A DNA stretch of 64,000 nt from Notamacropus eugenii (GCF_028372415.1 NC_092877.1:213830116-213894115); one strand, 5' to 3'; counted from the stretch's first letter, positions 11,598 to 23,879 are shown. The notes: a model not told the origin generated them from the letters alone. Translations and numbers: made by a program.

Positions 11598-11835
11598 CCA
11601 CTGGTGTATTGGACAGAGGGCTTGACTTGAAATCAGGCAAATTCTGAGTTCAAACCCTTCTTTCTTACACATATTAGCATTGTTATCATAGGCAAGTACT
11701 TTAATTTCTCAGTGTCCCAGATAATACTATAGTAAGTTACAGAGGAGTTCCAGATCTGCATTGGTACATGGAATTTTCTCACTGGGATTTCCCAATAGGA
11801 TCACAGGTGTGGAATTGCTCTGCATAACACCCCCC
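11598..11835 (+). repeat. SINE, marsupial type
   Basis: Starts 'gtattggacagagggcttga', has 'ttctgagttcaaaccc' and the unusual 3' half 'gtaagttacagaggagttcc', 'tctgcattggtacatggaat', 'gggatttcccaat..aggatcacaggt'. This 3' half is typical of one marsupial SINE family. Confidence 0.75.
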
Positions 11836-13365
11836 CCCCAAACATTCATACAAACATAGGTTATTAATATATGTATATATGATACACATAGCACTTTTTA
11901 ATAGACTACCTTAAAAACTTAATATTTTATGTAAGTGCTATACAGAATTATCTCATTTGATACTATGTACAATGAAAACCCCAGAGAATCATGAAATCTC
12001 ATTTCTTTTTTCAATTTCTTTTTTAAATTTTAAAAACATTTTTATTTATTTTTATTTTTTTAACTTCTTCAGTTTCTAACCTTTAATTCAGAACAAGTCA
12101 CCAAACAAGCTTGACTGACTTTTGCATTCTTGCATTTTCCCTGCCTACACCCACTTTTTAAGATTTATGGCCATACAACTATGATAATAACTCATATTAA
12201 AATAATATTTCAAGATTTACAAGACTGTTTCCTCAAAACAACTCTGTAAGGTAAATAGGAAAAGGGACTAATGACATACATTATTATATGTGACTACGTA
12301 TTTTTCCTGGTATACATAGAGTTGGAGTAAATGTTTAGAAAAAGTAGGTAATTCTATTTTTAGCTTCATCTAGTCAATGGGCATCATGGTTATTGGGATT
12401 TTAGATGGGGCAAGTTTTTTTTTTTTTTGGCAGGCCTTTCCCCAGGCCTTCCTAACTCTGATTTTTTTCTCTCCCCCTTCCCCCACGCTTCACTTCATCT
12501 ATTAAGAAATGCATCTCCAATTAATATTATTCATATTTCTGCATTTTTGCGAGTTTTGCAATTCCATTTACCTCAGTTCAAACAATTCAAACAATTACTA
12601 AGTGTCTACTGTATCCAATTATGTCTGCCTGCGGGGTTTGAATGACTGTGAAATATATAGGTTTCTTAACAATGTTGCGTGTGAGTAGATTAGGAATATC
12701 TGACCAATCAGGAGACAGTATCCAGCCTGCTTTTCCTCTTTAGTCCTTAACTCTTTTGGTGAAGCTTTCAGAATCAGCAGAACTTTTACTAGGTGTTACT
12801 CTTTGATAATCGCTTCATAATAGGAAACTGACTTATTCTACGTGGAGCCCTGGGAATCTGCAGACAGTGGTTTTTACTAACTGCTGATCTAGAACTTGTA
12901 CAGAGGGAATTAGACACAAAATTTTACAAATCCCCTGAGTCATTTCTTCTCATTTCCAATTGAAATGTACCCCTTCCCAGCTTCTTGATATTTACTAATA
13001 AAAATATTTGAAGTCCTGGTTACATTTTAAGAATTGAAACTTATACACACAGACATCAGAAAAGCATTTACTTAAAAAGGGTGTTGACTGTCTTGAATAA
13101 AGTACTGAGCAGGGAATATTGTCGTCTTCTAGTCAACAAGCTTTCTATGTTGATAAGCAAAATTTTGACTGATGTTTTCAATAATCAATTAATACTCAGA
13201 ATGACTTCTACATGGAAAGGCTCTGGTAGATGTTCTTAATTATGAAGATTCATGGCCACCAAGTAAAGATCATATTGTTACACAACTGTTATATTTGCTA
13301 GTTTGGCATACCTGGAATGCTCAATCGTTAATGGTTTTAGTGCTTCTGAGATTTTTTTTTTCAGT
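11836..13365. other. intron, AT-rich, nothing firm
   Basis: Poly-T and TTTA-rich sequence near 12000-12070 could be a decayed L1 3' end. Otherwise no repeat recognised. The ORF at 12427-12645 is unsupported. Confidence 0.4.
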
Positions 13366-13369
13366 TCTC

Positions 13370-13620
13370 AGTTAATAAAAAGTACCTATTAAGCATCTCC
13401 TGGTTTAAGCAGTGGAGATACAAAGGCAAGATGGTCCCTGCCATCAAGGAGCTCTTGATCTAATGGAGAAGACATTATGCAAACAAGTATGTTCAAGGAA
13501 GCTATGAACATTTAATAGAAAATAATCAAGAGAGGGCAGCCACTAATATTTAGAAAGGTTAAGAAAGGCTTCCTGTAAAAGATGAGATCTTAGATGAGAC
13601 TTGAAGTAAGCCAGAGACAC
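13370..13620 (-). repeat. LINE-2 3' end, antisense
   Basis: 'ggagatacaaaggcaagatg', 'gtccctgccatcaaggagct' and 'ttgatctaatggagaagaca' are the complement of the L2 3' end; the copy continues into 'ggcttcctgtaaaagatgag..cttgaagtaagcc'. Confidence 0.85.
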
Positions 13621-14680
13621 CAGAAATTTCACATCATAGTTTCCCTACGTTCCTTCCTTATTTCTCCCTCCTCCATTTACCTTTTTTTTTTTTTTGCATG
13701 AGGAGCTATATTGTACAATCTCAGATTTTTCAAAGGGAGATTCAGCTATGTGACACTGCAAGCAGAAGAAATGTAGCTCTAGAGTGGGGACAGTATGCCC
13801 TAAAAGGCTGTCTGAATAATGATAAATAATCTGCTTTATTTAGAGCTGTCAGTTATTGTAATGATGCCTGTCATAGATAATAGGTATGAGATTTATTACC
13901 TTCCAATATAAAACACAACACCAACTCTGTTTTTTTTAAAATAGTAATCAGATGATATACAGAGAATGATAAACATTTATAAGAATTACTGTTTACAGCT
14001 GATAAACATCTGAATAACAGTTAATTTCCTTTTCTGTAAGAGTTTATGTAGATATCTATGTATATATGTGAGTATCCACAGAGAAGAATCATATTCCAGA
14101 TCCCATGAACAAGGGAATATCATTTACTATTAAGTGGAAGGTCTCAATTTATTTTAAGATACAAGTGACCCTAAGTAAAATTTCAAATTCAAATTCTATT
14201 CCATAGAACAAGATTAAGATTTAAGAGAGTGGGTGAATATGAAAGTATTAAATAAGGATAAGGATCCAGGATTACCAGAATTTAATGTAAGGACAACCCT
14301 GGAGAAGCTAAAAGGTAATTATTTTTACTATATATGTAAATTTAATTATGACCACAAAAGCAAATCAAATACATGTTCAGATACTAACACTAATAAACAA
14401 AAGTATTAAATTTATTAAAATAGATTTAAATAAATAAGTTTCAATTTAAATAAAATAAAACGAATTTATTAAAATCAATAATAAATTCATGTTTACATGG
14501 CCTAGTTTGATGTTGGTAGGTTTATTTCCAAAGTTTAAACAGTGTATTTTGCTACAGGATAAAAGAGAGCAGAAAAGAGAAATGAAAGAAAGAAAGAGAG
14601 GGAGGGATTGTAACTGAGAGTGAGAAGACAGATTCTCATTAGCTATCATATTTGTACCTTAAATTGAGAATACACCATGG
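13621..14680. other. intron, nothing recognised
   Basis: Contains a poly-T run near 13681-13695 and AT-rich sequence 14330-14470. No exon or clear repeat. Confidence 0.45.
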
Positions 14681-14684
14681 GGAA

Positions 14685-14790
14685 AGTCTCTTCACTTCCA
14701 AAACCTGTTTTCTTTTCTGTAAAATGAGGGGATTGGAGTAGACAATAGTTTTACTAAGCTACCTCCAAGCCCTGACATTATGCCCTTGGT
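14685..14790 (+). repeat. SINE 3' fragment
   Basis: 'tcttttctgtaaaatgaggg' followed by 'attggagtagacaatag' and 'ctacctccaagccctgac' resembles the 3' part of a tRNA-derived SINE. Confidence 0.6.
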
Positions 14791-15120
14791 ATTTGAGAGT
14801 CATACATATGTGATCTGACACCCATCCTTGAAGATGTCTGTTAGATGTTTTCCTTTTTAGATAAGTCAGACTTGTTTGAAAACAAGTTGGAGAATGTTTA
14901 GAAAAATCTCAGCCTGTCTATATCATAGAACAATGTTTTGGGCAAAAAAATATGTTGATTCTACTTGAGCTAATTCTTAGTATGGGGATTGCACAAAAAA
15001 GGAGAAAGTTCAGTCTCTCACACGTGTGTACTGCTTTTAGGTGGGCTTCCACAAACAATAGTCAGCTAAAGTTTAATTATGAGCAGTGAGTAATTAACTC
15101 CAGCTCAGGAGGTCATAACC

Positions 15121-15170
15121 TTTTCTTTTCTTCCTTTCTTCCTTCCTTTCTTTCCTTCTTTCCTTCTTGT
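15121..15170. repeat. (CTTT/CTTC)n simple repeat
   Basis: About 50 bases of CTTT and CTTC units on the plus strand. Confidence 0.85.
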
Positions 15171-15655
15171 CATTTGCCCCTTTGGTAAGCTAGTGAAGTC
15201 TGTAGATATCTTTTCAAAATAATGTTTTTAAATACAAAAAAAGGATAACAAAGGAAACCAATTATTTTTGAAAAATAGTTATTAAAATACTGAAAACAAA
15301 AAAAAAAGTTTATGTTAAGAAATTCTTGGTTTGATCCTTTTCTGTAAAGGAGAAACAAAGCTCTTTGAAGAAAGAAAACTTTCACTGAGGAGCTGCTAGA
15401 GAGAGGGAGAAAGCTTCTTAACAACTTCATCCACCTTGCCCACAAAAAGTCTGCTCTGCCCTAAGTAGTGATAACAATTCTTGTGGGAATGTGTCCTCAA
15501 GGTTTTTCCTCAGGGCAAAACTGAGAAGAAAGATAATTGATCTAGAGAGGATCTCAAAGCACAAAGATCCTGAGAAAAAAAGAAGCTAAATCCTTATCTG
15601 TGGATGAAACAGCAGATAACTTCTGATTTTTCTAAAAAAAAGAATCCATTCTTTT

Positions 15656-15765
15656 AAAAAAATTAATTAATTAATTTTCAGTTTTCAACAGTCATTTCCA
15701 TAAGTCTTAAATTTTCTCCCCTTCCCTCCCTCGCTCCCTTCCTCCTTCCCTCCCTCCCAAAAAGA
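15656..15765 (-). repeat. L1 3' end, antisense
   Basis: Starts with an (ATTA)n-like tail, then 'cagttttcaacagtcatttc', 'cataagtcttaaattttctc' and a CCCTCCCT-rich block. This is the complement of the marsupial L1 3' UTR. Confidence 0.75.
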
Positions 15766-15769
15766 ACTT

Positions 15770-17785
15770 ATTCTGTATATATCTTTTTAAGCCACTAGAA
15801 ATTTTGTTCCATTTTGAATATAACTTTTAGTGGATGTATCCTAAAGCCTTGACAATAAATATTATTTACAATTAATGGTTCTTAGTTGGGTCAGATACAA
15901 TGCACAAGGAGAGGTAGTATATTCTCTCATATACCCCAGCTTTTGTAAGAAGCCCAAAGCTATGACCAAAGGCTACTGGTTTGAGCAGTAAGCAATATGA
16001 GAAACTCTTAGACTGAGGGGATGAGTTTTCATAGTGAGTCAGTTAAGAGATAAGACTGGGGCTTTACCTCATGAACGAGGCAAAATAGTGGTTTCTAAAA
16101 TGATTTTCATAAGATATGACAGGACTTCTATGGAAAAACTCTAAAGTTGGAGGTGGGGGTTGGGAGGGGGGTTGCAGGAATCTCAATCAAGAATTTTGAA
16201 GCATTTTAAACAAAATCTTTTCTTAAAAAAAAGATTCTATGATGCTACTAATAAATAACATGTGTATAACTGGGCACTGTTCTATGGTCTTTAAAGTTGA
16301 TACTTCCTTCATTTGTTTAGGCAGTTTTGTCTCAAAACAGCCTTGAAAGCACCTCTGCCTTGGGGGTTATTTATTTATTTATTTTCTGGTTAGTACCTGG
16401 AAGGCACAAAGGCAGAGTCTGTAGGGAGATGAGTATAATTTGACTTCTCAAAGAAATTGACAAATGTATACTATTTATAGAAGATAGACACTAAAGCAGT
16501 TTTATTCCAGTGTTACCCCTTGTGCGTGCTCTACTTAAAGTTGTATCAGCATTTCCAATATACATCCTCATATCAGTTTATAGCAGACATAAAAACTTGG
16601 TCTAGGTTGCATCTAGGGCACAGCACCCTCCTTTATGTTTTAAGAAAGGACCATATAAAAACAAATGGCCAAACCATTTAAATTCAGTGAGTATTTGGCC
16701 AGGGAAAATAGATTAATAGCCATCAAGATGTGTGAAACAATATTTATATAAATGGGTATACCCCAAACATATGCATGGGCACATCTTCCCAAGTTTTTCC
16801 TCTAAGCAGGTATTTGATTGGAAAATATCCTGTGTTGAGTTGTTAGAACATCAGATCCAGGAAAATATAATCTTTACCAAATGATAACACTACTTGAGAC
16901 ACCCGTGATTATTGACACAGTAGCACAATGTTGGAGATAAAGGAACAATAAGTCTCCAATTGGTATAGCAAATCTGATTTTATCACTGGAACCCCAGTGC
17001 TCTCTTTAGCTGGCTAGCCCCTTGTTCCCCATCTGGATTATAGTACATTTCATGCTGGTATATTCAATAAACACACAATATCAATTAGCTACGAAAATAG
17101 ATGGCAGCCAAAATTGATTTAAGGATGTTGTGTGTTCCAAGTCAAATAGGCTCATTGGTTAAATTAAGCACAGTTTTCAAGGAAGAAAATCACCAAAATG
17201 TCCTCACATTATGCAGAGGAACAGGATACTAAAGAATTTAATGGGGTTCATTGCTAATCCATTTTTTGTTCATTTAAAGGTTCTTTCTATGTGTCACTGA
17301 TGTCACATACTTCAATGATATATGCCCTATAAGGCTGTCTAATGTGTTTTTTTAAATAGAATATAAATTGTACTTGTACTTCTCTGAATTATTTTCCAAA
17401 GTTTAGAACATTTATTTTCTTTTTCCTCTATCATCATTCCTTCTTAGGATGAATATGCTCTTTGTTAAATTATTCATATGTAAAATCATGTTGTTGGTCA
17501 TTTGTCACCGTATTGATTTTCTATTGACTACTCACCCAAAGGTGAAAAGAGGCATTTAATGACATTTATGGAAATTAAAAGAAGCAAGTGCTTTTGACAG
17601 ACTGAATGATAACAGCCCTATATTCTTGAATGCAAATATCATTAGATATGGTATGAAGGAAATGTTGACTTAAAAACATACCAAATGAAGCCTAAAACTT
17701 GAAGGGAGATTTTAGTATGAAGGAAAAAAGAAACCCACACAATTATGGGGTACAATGTAAATGAACCACAGTACTAGTAGAGATA
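15770..17785. other. intron, nothing recognised
   Basis: About 2 kb of mostly unique-looking sequence with a short (TTTA)n near 16365-16385. No supported exon on either strand. Confidence 0.45.
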
Positions 17786-17789
17786 GTAT

Positions 17790-17965
17790 CAAGTATTAGA
17801 AAAATCACTGGATTTGGGGCCAGAAGTGTTCCAGTTGAAATTCCAGCTCTACAATTCCAACAGCTATGTGACCTTGGAAAAGTCACTTAAGCCCTGTAGG
17901 CCTGATTTTTTTCATTTGTAAAATGAGAATTAATAAATGACATCTAAGGATCTGTGCAACTACTT
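17790..17965 (+). repeat. SINE, tRNA-derived
   Basis: 'tggatttggggccagaagtg', 'acagctatgtgaccttggaa' and 'tttcatttgtaaaatgagaa' mark a diverged forward SINE. Confidence 0.75.
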
Positions 17966-17969
17966 TGAT

Positions 17970-18495
17970 TTTTCTAGCCTTTCATAGGGCTGTATGCATT
18001 GAAGATGAGTTAGGAAATTGAGGAAATTACCAAAATATTTTAAGGTAAATAAAAACTTCTGTTTTAGATTTATAAAGAATCATGCCCTAGAAGTACTATA
18101 AACAGCAATCCAATTAAGTTTGGGATTAGTTAGGGTTGGCTTATTTCTTGACCTCTAAGGGTTAAGAAAAAGAAAATTCATTTTGAAAGGGATGCTAAAA
18201 CTGAACTGATGGTGATGCTGGGGGTTCCATATAAACATTCAATGTAATTCAAAATCAACATGTTCCTTTACATTTGATTGGGTACTCTACATCACAGCTG
18301 GGAGAAAAGAGATGAGGTGGGATAAATGAATTTACATGCTTCTCAATTCTAAATGAGAACGCTTCAACAAAAATGTATAGCTCAGAACCAAACCACTTTG
18401 TACAATTTTCTTCTGACTGAAGACTTGAATTTTTCAGAAGATTTTTTCTACTTACTCAAGAAAGAAACCATTCAAGTCTTGACATATAAAACAAT
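17970..18495. other. intron, nothing recognised
   Basis: About 500 bases without repeat or exon signature. Confidence 0.4.
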
Positions 18496-18496
18496 A

Positions 18497-18690
18497 GCTG
18501 AAAAGAGCTGGAGAGAATAATAGATAACATCTGATCCAAATTCTTCATTTTACAGATCAGGAAACTGAAGCCCACAGAGATAAAGCATCTTACCCAAGTT
18601 CACATGGCTAACAAGAGGCACATTAAGAACTAGAACTCTAGATCCTGGACATCTTGCCTTATGTTTTTTTGCACTACAATCCACTGCTTC
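18497..18690 (-). repeat. SINE, antisense
   Basis: 'cattttacagatcaggaaac', 'tgaagcccacagagat', 'tacccaagttcacatggcta' and 'ctagatcctgga' are the complement of the SINE core. Confidence 0.8.
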
Positions 18691-18699
18691 ACTATTCAG

Positions 18700-19690
18700 G
18701 AATAATGGGTGGGACAACTCCTGTGCAGGAATTCCTCCTACTAATTTAGAGTACATAGAACTTACTAGTTAAGTATTAGGGAGTTCCCTTGTATATAAAA
18801 GTTACATTCTAGACTTTGATACTAGTTTCAGTCTGAGGTCTTCCTCTCCCCAAGTCCATCTCTCTGAGCACTAAAGAACACTGCCAACACTGTGACTTGT
18901 GTGGGTGTGTGGGGGAAATAGGATCATAGATCTAGAGCTAAAGAGTCTTCAAAGGCCATGACCATGCCTTCAGAGGCAGGTAGACCTGATTTAGTTGTAG
19001 TTAAACTTGAGATCAGAATAAAAAAAAAAGAATACAAGAAAATCAACTGATAGTAGGGATTTATTTTAAAAAAGTACTTATGTGCTGTGATCAATACAAA
19101 TTGGAACCAATTGTCTACATTGACAGCCTTGTGCAAAAATATTGATATTCATAATTATGACCTTGAGGCACTGCAAGATCATGAATTATCAAAGGAAGAT
19201 TTAATTATGTTCCCTATTCTCTACTTATTAAAGCAGCAAATTTGACTAACGTATTTTAGACAGTTAAACCAAGAATTTAAACAAGAAAAGTCTTGTGCTA
19301 CTCACTGAAGCCAGAAGTTCCAGTTAACTGGAACATCGTTCCCTGACCCCTCAATCTCCAACCAAGCCTTCTGGTTAAATGAGGTTTTGCTATACATAAC
19401 TATTCTCTAGAGCTATAGAAAGATAGCCCAGGAAAATTATTCTTATAAGTTTCTGGTGATTGGGGTGAGGGGAGATTGTCCAGCAAGGGTAGCTCAATTA
19501 TTACAAAAAGAAGAATGTGCAAAGTGAAATAAATAAGTCAGATTGCCTTTTTTTCTTGTGCTTTAAGTTAAATGGTACAAATAACATTACTAAGCAAAGC
19601 CCCAGTAAGAACATCACCGCTCTAGTCTCTCCTTCTCTTCTATCTCTGGGAATAGTAATCAAATCAATATTACCATTCTGGTAAGGATGT
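18700..19690. other. intron, nothing recognised
   Basis: No repeat recognised with confidence; ORFs at 18550-18756, 18924-19136 and 19501-19695 are unsupported. Confidence 0.4.
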
Positions 19691-19694
19691 GTCA

Positions 19695-19915
19695 ATCAAT
19701 TGCCCTATGACTCCAATCACCATTCCCTATCCCTGCCCCTCCTGTTTTTAGGGAAGATTGCATCCTCAATCATTCCCAGCCCCCAAACCTTGAACATCTC
19801 CATATCAACTGGTTCTTTTCTTACTGCTTTCAAGTGTGTTTGAGTCTTCTTTTCAAAAACCAACAACAACAAAAAGCATCCCTTTGACTAGATCCCATCA
19901 TCTCTGCTAATTATT
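19695..19915 (+). repeat. probable LINE-2 internal fragment
   Basis: C/T-rich sequence with 'ttactgctttcaagtgtgtt' and 'aaaaagcatccctttgacta' resembles the coding part of L2 just upstream of the reverse transcriptase core. Heavily decayed. Confidence 0.4.
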
Positions 19916-19959
19916 TTGGTATTTATCTCCTTATTTTCTCACACAAAGTTATGTACAAA

Positions 19960-20450
19960 AATATAGTAGTTTTTCTTAATTTTTGGTGTCAACTGTAAAC
20001 TAAAGGGGTATCCATCAATCAGAGTTATAGTATATTAATATAATATATTGTGCCCTGAGAAACTATCAAAGGGATTTTTTTTGGAAACTGGGAAGACATG
20101 TAAATGATACAGAGTGAAATGAATAGAACCAAGAAATTGGGAAAATAAAGTTTATAACAATACAACTTTAAAAGACTTAAGAATTCTATTCAATTCAATG
20201 AATTGACAACGAATTCAATCATAATTCTGGAGGACTGATGATAAAACCTGTTTCCCTGACAGAGAAGTAAGAGACAAAGGGTAGAGAGTGAAACATACTT
20301 GTTTGGACGTGGACAATATGGGAATTGTTTTGCTTGTTTGTGCATGTTTGTTTCAAAGGTTTTGTTTTTGCTTTTGCAATGGAAGAGGATTTTTTTTATT
20401 AATTGAAAAAAATGAAATGAAATGAAATTCAAAGAAAATATTATCTTTAC
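19960..20450 (+). repeat. L1 3' end
   Basis: Carries 'gaaactgggaagacatgtaa', 'cagagtgaaatgaatagaac', 'ctggaggactgatgataaaa', 'gacagagaagtaagagacaa' and 'gttttgcttgtttgtgcatg', ending 'taattgaaaaaaatgaaatg'. This is the 3' end of a marsupial L1 subfamily, forward. Confidence 0.75.
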
Positions 20451-20599
20451 TCACTGCCTCTACTTGCTCAACCTTTTGTAATCAATCAGGCTTCCAGCCT
20501 CATCACTCATCAGAAACTGCTGCCTCCAAAGTTACCATAGATCTCTTAATGATCATATCTGATGATCTTTCCTCAAACTTAATTCTAAGTCCTTTAGAG

Positions 20600-20922
20600 C
20601 TATGGACATGGCACAATGCATAGAGTGTCAGATCTTTCGTAAGGAAGACGTGACCTCAATTCCTATGTAATCATTGACTAGTTATGTGACCCTGGAAAAG
20701 TCACTTAACCTTTCTTTGCCACAGTTCTTTCAATTATAAAATAGGGGTAAAGGCATCTGCCTCATAAGTCACTTAAACGTTATCTGCCTCCATTTTCTCA
20801 TCTGTAAAATGGAGATAATAACAACTCATCTCCCAGGGTTGCTGTGAGAATCTACTGAGATGATATTTGAAAAATGCTTAGGCTGGTACCTGATAGGCGC
20901 TTAATAAATGCTTTTTTCCCCT
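20600..20922 (+). repeat. SINE copies, MIR/THER1-like
   Basis: The first part reads 'gcacaatgcatagagtgtca' and 'tatgtgaccctggaaaagtc'. A second stretch reads 'tttctcatctgtaaaatgga', 'ctcccagggttgctgtgaga' and 'ggcgcttaataaatgctttt'. Either two nested copies or one with a tandem internal duplication. Confidence 0.75.
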
Positions 20923-20924
20923 TC

Positions 20925-21315
20925 CTTTTTGATCTATCTACAGCATTTGACCCTGTTGACCATTTTTCCTCTTGAATTCTTTCTTCTCTCTAGGTTTTCA
21001 TGACACTGCTCTCTCATAGTCGATCTCCTACTTGTCTGACTACTCCTTTTCAGTTTCCTTTGCTTGGTCATAAAGGTCCATAATTATGGGTGTTCACCAA
21101 AGTTCTCTTCTTGAGTCATTACTATGCAGATGACTCCAGATCAATATATGCAGTCTCAGTGCCACTCCCACCCCCACCCTACACCAGTGTTTCAGTTCAA
21201 CATCATCAATTGCCTACTAGGCATTCCAAACCACATGCTTGAGGCATTTAAAACTCAACATATCTGAAAATTAACATGGTATCTTTCCCCAAAGTCCTCC
21301 CCTCTTCTAAATTTT
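20925..21315 (+). repeat. LINE-2 ORF2 fragment (RT region)
   Basis: Matches the L2 coding order: 'gcatttgaccctgttgacca', 'ctctctaggttttcatgaca', 'cttgtctgactactcctttt', 'atgcagatgactccagat' (the RT catalytic 'ADDSQ' zone, here degenerate), 'aaaactcaacatatctgaaa' and 'cctcccctcttctaaatttt'. Multiple stops; no function. Confidence 0.75.
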
Positions 21316-21324
21316 CCTGTTTCT

Positions 21325-21518
21325 GTTGAAGTCCAGTTTTATTTTATTTTCTGGTCTGAATTTTCTCCCTCTCACCTATCCTCCACTGAGAAAATAAGAA
21401 AAAAAGCCAAAACCTGTTATGAACGTATATAGTCAAGACAATGTCCCCAAAGTCAAACCCAAATGAAACAAAAATATAAACCTCCATCTACACTCTCTAT
21501 CACCACTCTATTCAAAGT
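21325..21518 (-). repeat. older L1 3' UTR remnant, antisense
   Basis: 'tctgaattttctccctctca', 'ctccactgagaaaataag' and 'cctccatctacactctctat' fit the complement of an L1 3' UTR. It appears to be part of the target of the younger L1 next to it. Confidence 0.5.
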
Positions 21519-21534
21519 CCCCACTCTCTTTTTC

Positions 21535-22678
21535 TTTTTTAAAATTAGTTTTCCATTTTCTACAATCACTTTAATAAATCTTAGATTTTTCTCCCCCTCT
21601 CTCCTTGAGATGACATGCAGTCTTATATGGGTTCTACACATACATCCTTACTAAATAACATTTTCACCTGAGTCGTGTTGCATAGAATTAAAATGATTGG
21701 GAGAAACCATTAAAAACAAAACAAAATATAAATCAAGAGAAAAATAGTCTGCTTCATTCTGCGATCCAATTCCATAGTTCTTTCTCTGGATATGGAAGAC
21801 ACTTTTCCTCAAGAGTCCACTGGGAAATTTTTAGGTCCTTGCATTGCTGTGAAGGTCTAAATCTACCAGAAAAATTCCTCACACACTGTGGTTGTTGCTG
21901 TGTACAAAGTTCTCCTGGTTCTGCTTCTTTCACTCAGCATCACTTCATATAAGTCCTTTCAGGCCTCTGAAGTCTTCCTGTTCATCATTTCTTATAACAC
22001 AATAGTATTCCATTACATTCATATACTACAACTTGTTCAGCCTTTCCCCAGTTGATGGGCATCCCCTTGATTTCCAGTTCTTGGCCACCACAAAGAGAGT
22101 TGCTATGAATATTTTTGTACTTGTGGGACCCTTTTTCATTTTTATGATCTCTTTGGGACACAGTCCTAGAAGTGGTATTGCTGGGTCAAAGGGTATGCAC
22201 ATGTTTATAGCCCTTTGGGCATAGTTCCAGATTGCTCTGCAGAATGATTGGATTATCTCACAGCTCCACCAAGAAGAATTAGTGTTTCCAACTCTCCCAC
22301 ATCTTCTCCAACATTTATCATCTTCCTGTTTTGTCATGTTAGCCAATCTGATAGGTGTGATGTGGTACCTCAGAGTTGTTTTGATTTGCATGTCTCTAAT
22401 CAATAGTGATTTAGAGCATTTTTTCATATGACTATAGATAGCATTAATTTCTTCCTCTGAAAATTGCCTGTTCATATCCTCTGACCATTTATAAATTGGG
22501 GAATGACTTCCATTCTTGTACATTTGACTCAGTTCTCTACATATTTTAGAAATGAGGCCTTTATCACAGACACTAGTTGCAAAAATTCTGTCCCAGTTTT
22601 CTGCTTAACTCCTAATCTTGGTTGCATTGAGTTTGATTGTGCAAAAACTTTTCAATTTAATGTAATCAAAATTTAGAC
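21535..22678 (-). mobile_element. L1 3' part of a twin-primed insertion
   Basis: Minus-strand 3' portion of an L1, from the A-rich tail and 3' UTR at the left into ORF2 sequence ending abruptly at about 22678. At that point the element flips to the plus strand. A near-repeated C/T-rich flank at 21519-21534 and 23003-23017 is the likely target-site duplication, so 21535-23002 would be one insertion made by twin priming. Confidence 0.8.
22026..22678 (-). pseudogene. L1 ORF2 C-terminal remnant
   Basis: The minus strand encodes the C-terminal part of L1 ORF2 protein. Visible landmarks are IKLKSFCT near the break, KGLISKICREL, SEDMNRQFSEEEI, MKKCSKSLLIRDMQIKTT, RYHITPIR, the CWRRCG..SSWWSC cysteine/tryptophan region and PFDPAIPLLG. 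The IKLKSFC part lies upstream of an in-frame stop. The endonuclease and reverse-transcriptase core are absent, so the copy is dead. It is an ordinary truncated L1, not a host gene. Confidence 0.85.
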
Positions 22679-23002
22679 TAGTGGAATAGATTATGTACTC
22701 AAGACATAGAAGTAAAAAAAAATAGCAATCTACTGTCTGATAAACCCAAGAACCCTAGCTTCTGGGATAAGAACTCACTGTTTGACAAAAATTGCTGGGA
22801 AAACTGGATAACAGTGTGGCAGAAACTGGGCACAGACCAATGCCTGACACCATACACAAGAATAAAGTCCAAATGGATACATGATCTAGGTATAAAGACT
22901 GATACTATAAACAAATTAGCAGAGGAAGGAATAGTGTATTGTCAGATTTATGGAGAATGGAGAAATTTATGAACAAACAGGAGAGAGAGAACGATTATGA
23001 AG
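22679..23002 (+). mobile_element. inverted 5' segment of the same L1
   Basis: The plus strand encodes the ORF2 stretch that normally lies just before the minus-strand part: SFWDKNSLFDKNCWENW, then GTDQCLTPYTRIKSKWIHDL. Its 5'-most end abuts the 5'-most end of the minus-strand segment, exactly the geometry of twin-primed L1 5' inversions. A stop interrupts it near 22970. Confidence 0.8.
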
Positions 23003-23009
23003 CCCACAC

Positions 23010-23285
23010 TCTTTTTCAAACCTCATTGGAAAATACTTCCTCTCCCAAAGCACTCTGCCGTTCTTCCCAAAATGGCCTTCTCTGTGTTCTTCAATACTGT
23101 CTTCTATGTACATGCCTTAGCAATGACTAATGTCCACTTTGAAAATGCCTTCTCTTTCTACTTCAACCTCATAAGGTCACTTTCTTTCCCTTTAAGATAC
23201 AGCTCAAACACCATATTTTCACAAAGCCTTTCCTGATCTCCCAAGCAATTAGTGCATTTCATCTTAAAACCACCTCTTTATTTAA
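23010..23285 (+). repeat. LINE-2 3' region, first part
   Basis: 'ttaagatacagctcaaacac', 'cacaaagcctttcctgatct' match the L2 3' region. It is interrupted by a TATA microsatellite and resumes at 23405. Confidence 0.65.
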
Positions 23286-23287
23286 TT

Positions 23288-23400
23288 GTTTTGTATATAT
23301 ATATATGTATATGTATATATGTGTATATATGAAACCTTGCATTTATTCTACATATATGTGTATAAATGCATATATACATGCATACATACGTGTGTTTGTA
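23288..23400. repeat. (TA/TATG/CATA)n microsatellite
   Basis: Alternating TA, GTATA and CATA units; (GTA)5 follows at about 23398-23412. Confidence 0.85.
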
Positions 23401-23404
23401 GTAG

Positions 23405-23515
23405 TAGTAGTAGGTAGGGATTATTTAATTCTTTGTTCTCATATATCCAATGCACGACAAAGTACTGGGCACATAATAGGTAGCTAAGGAGTATTTGTTG
23501 ACTGACTGATTGATT
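23405..23515 (+). repeat. LINE-2 3' end
   Basis: 'actgggcacataataggtag' and 'ggagtatttgttgactgact' give the L2 terminus belonging to the copy begun at 23010. Confidence 0.65.
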
Positions 23516-23524
23516 CTCTGTACA

Positions 23525-23650
23525 ACACCCTTCTCCATGGCCACTATTCATTTATCTATTGGGATATAAGCTCCCTTTTATAGTTTTATCTCCAGTGCTC
23601 AACATAGTACTTGGTACGTAGTAAGTACTTAAGAAATGCTTCTTCATCTA
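23525..23650 (+). repeat. LINE-2 3' end
   Basis: A second L2 terminus: 'ccagtgctcaacatagtact' and 'tacttaagaaatgcttcttc'. Confidence 0.65.
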
Positions 23651-23744
23651 TTCACTTAACATTTCTCCCCTTGCTTCCATCCCTGTGTTGATACCTGTAT
23701 TCATTTCACTTCACTGCACTCTGGGTGAATGCATGTGGTTAATT

Positions 23745-23860
23745 CAGCATGCATTCATATTATGTCCACTGTATTCAATTCATGTTCTAGGCACAGTGAT
23801 TTGAAGAAAAAAAGACAGATTTCATTTTTAAACGATTTACATTCTATGTATGATGGAGAA
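23745..23860 (-). repeat. LINE-2 3' end, antisense
   Basis: 'ttctaggcacagtgatttga' followed by a 'gatttacattctatgtatga' version of the L2 'ctcacagtctaatgg' word. Confidence 0.55.
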
Positions 23861-23879
23861 ATAGGTCACATCCATTTCT

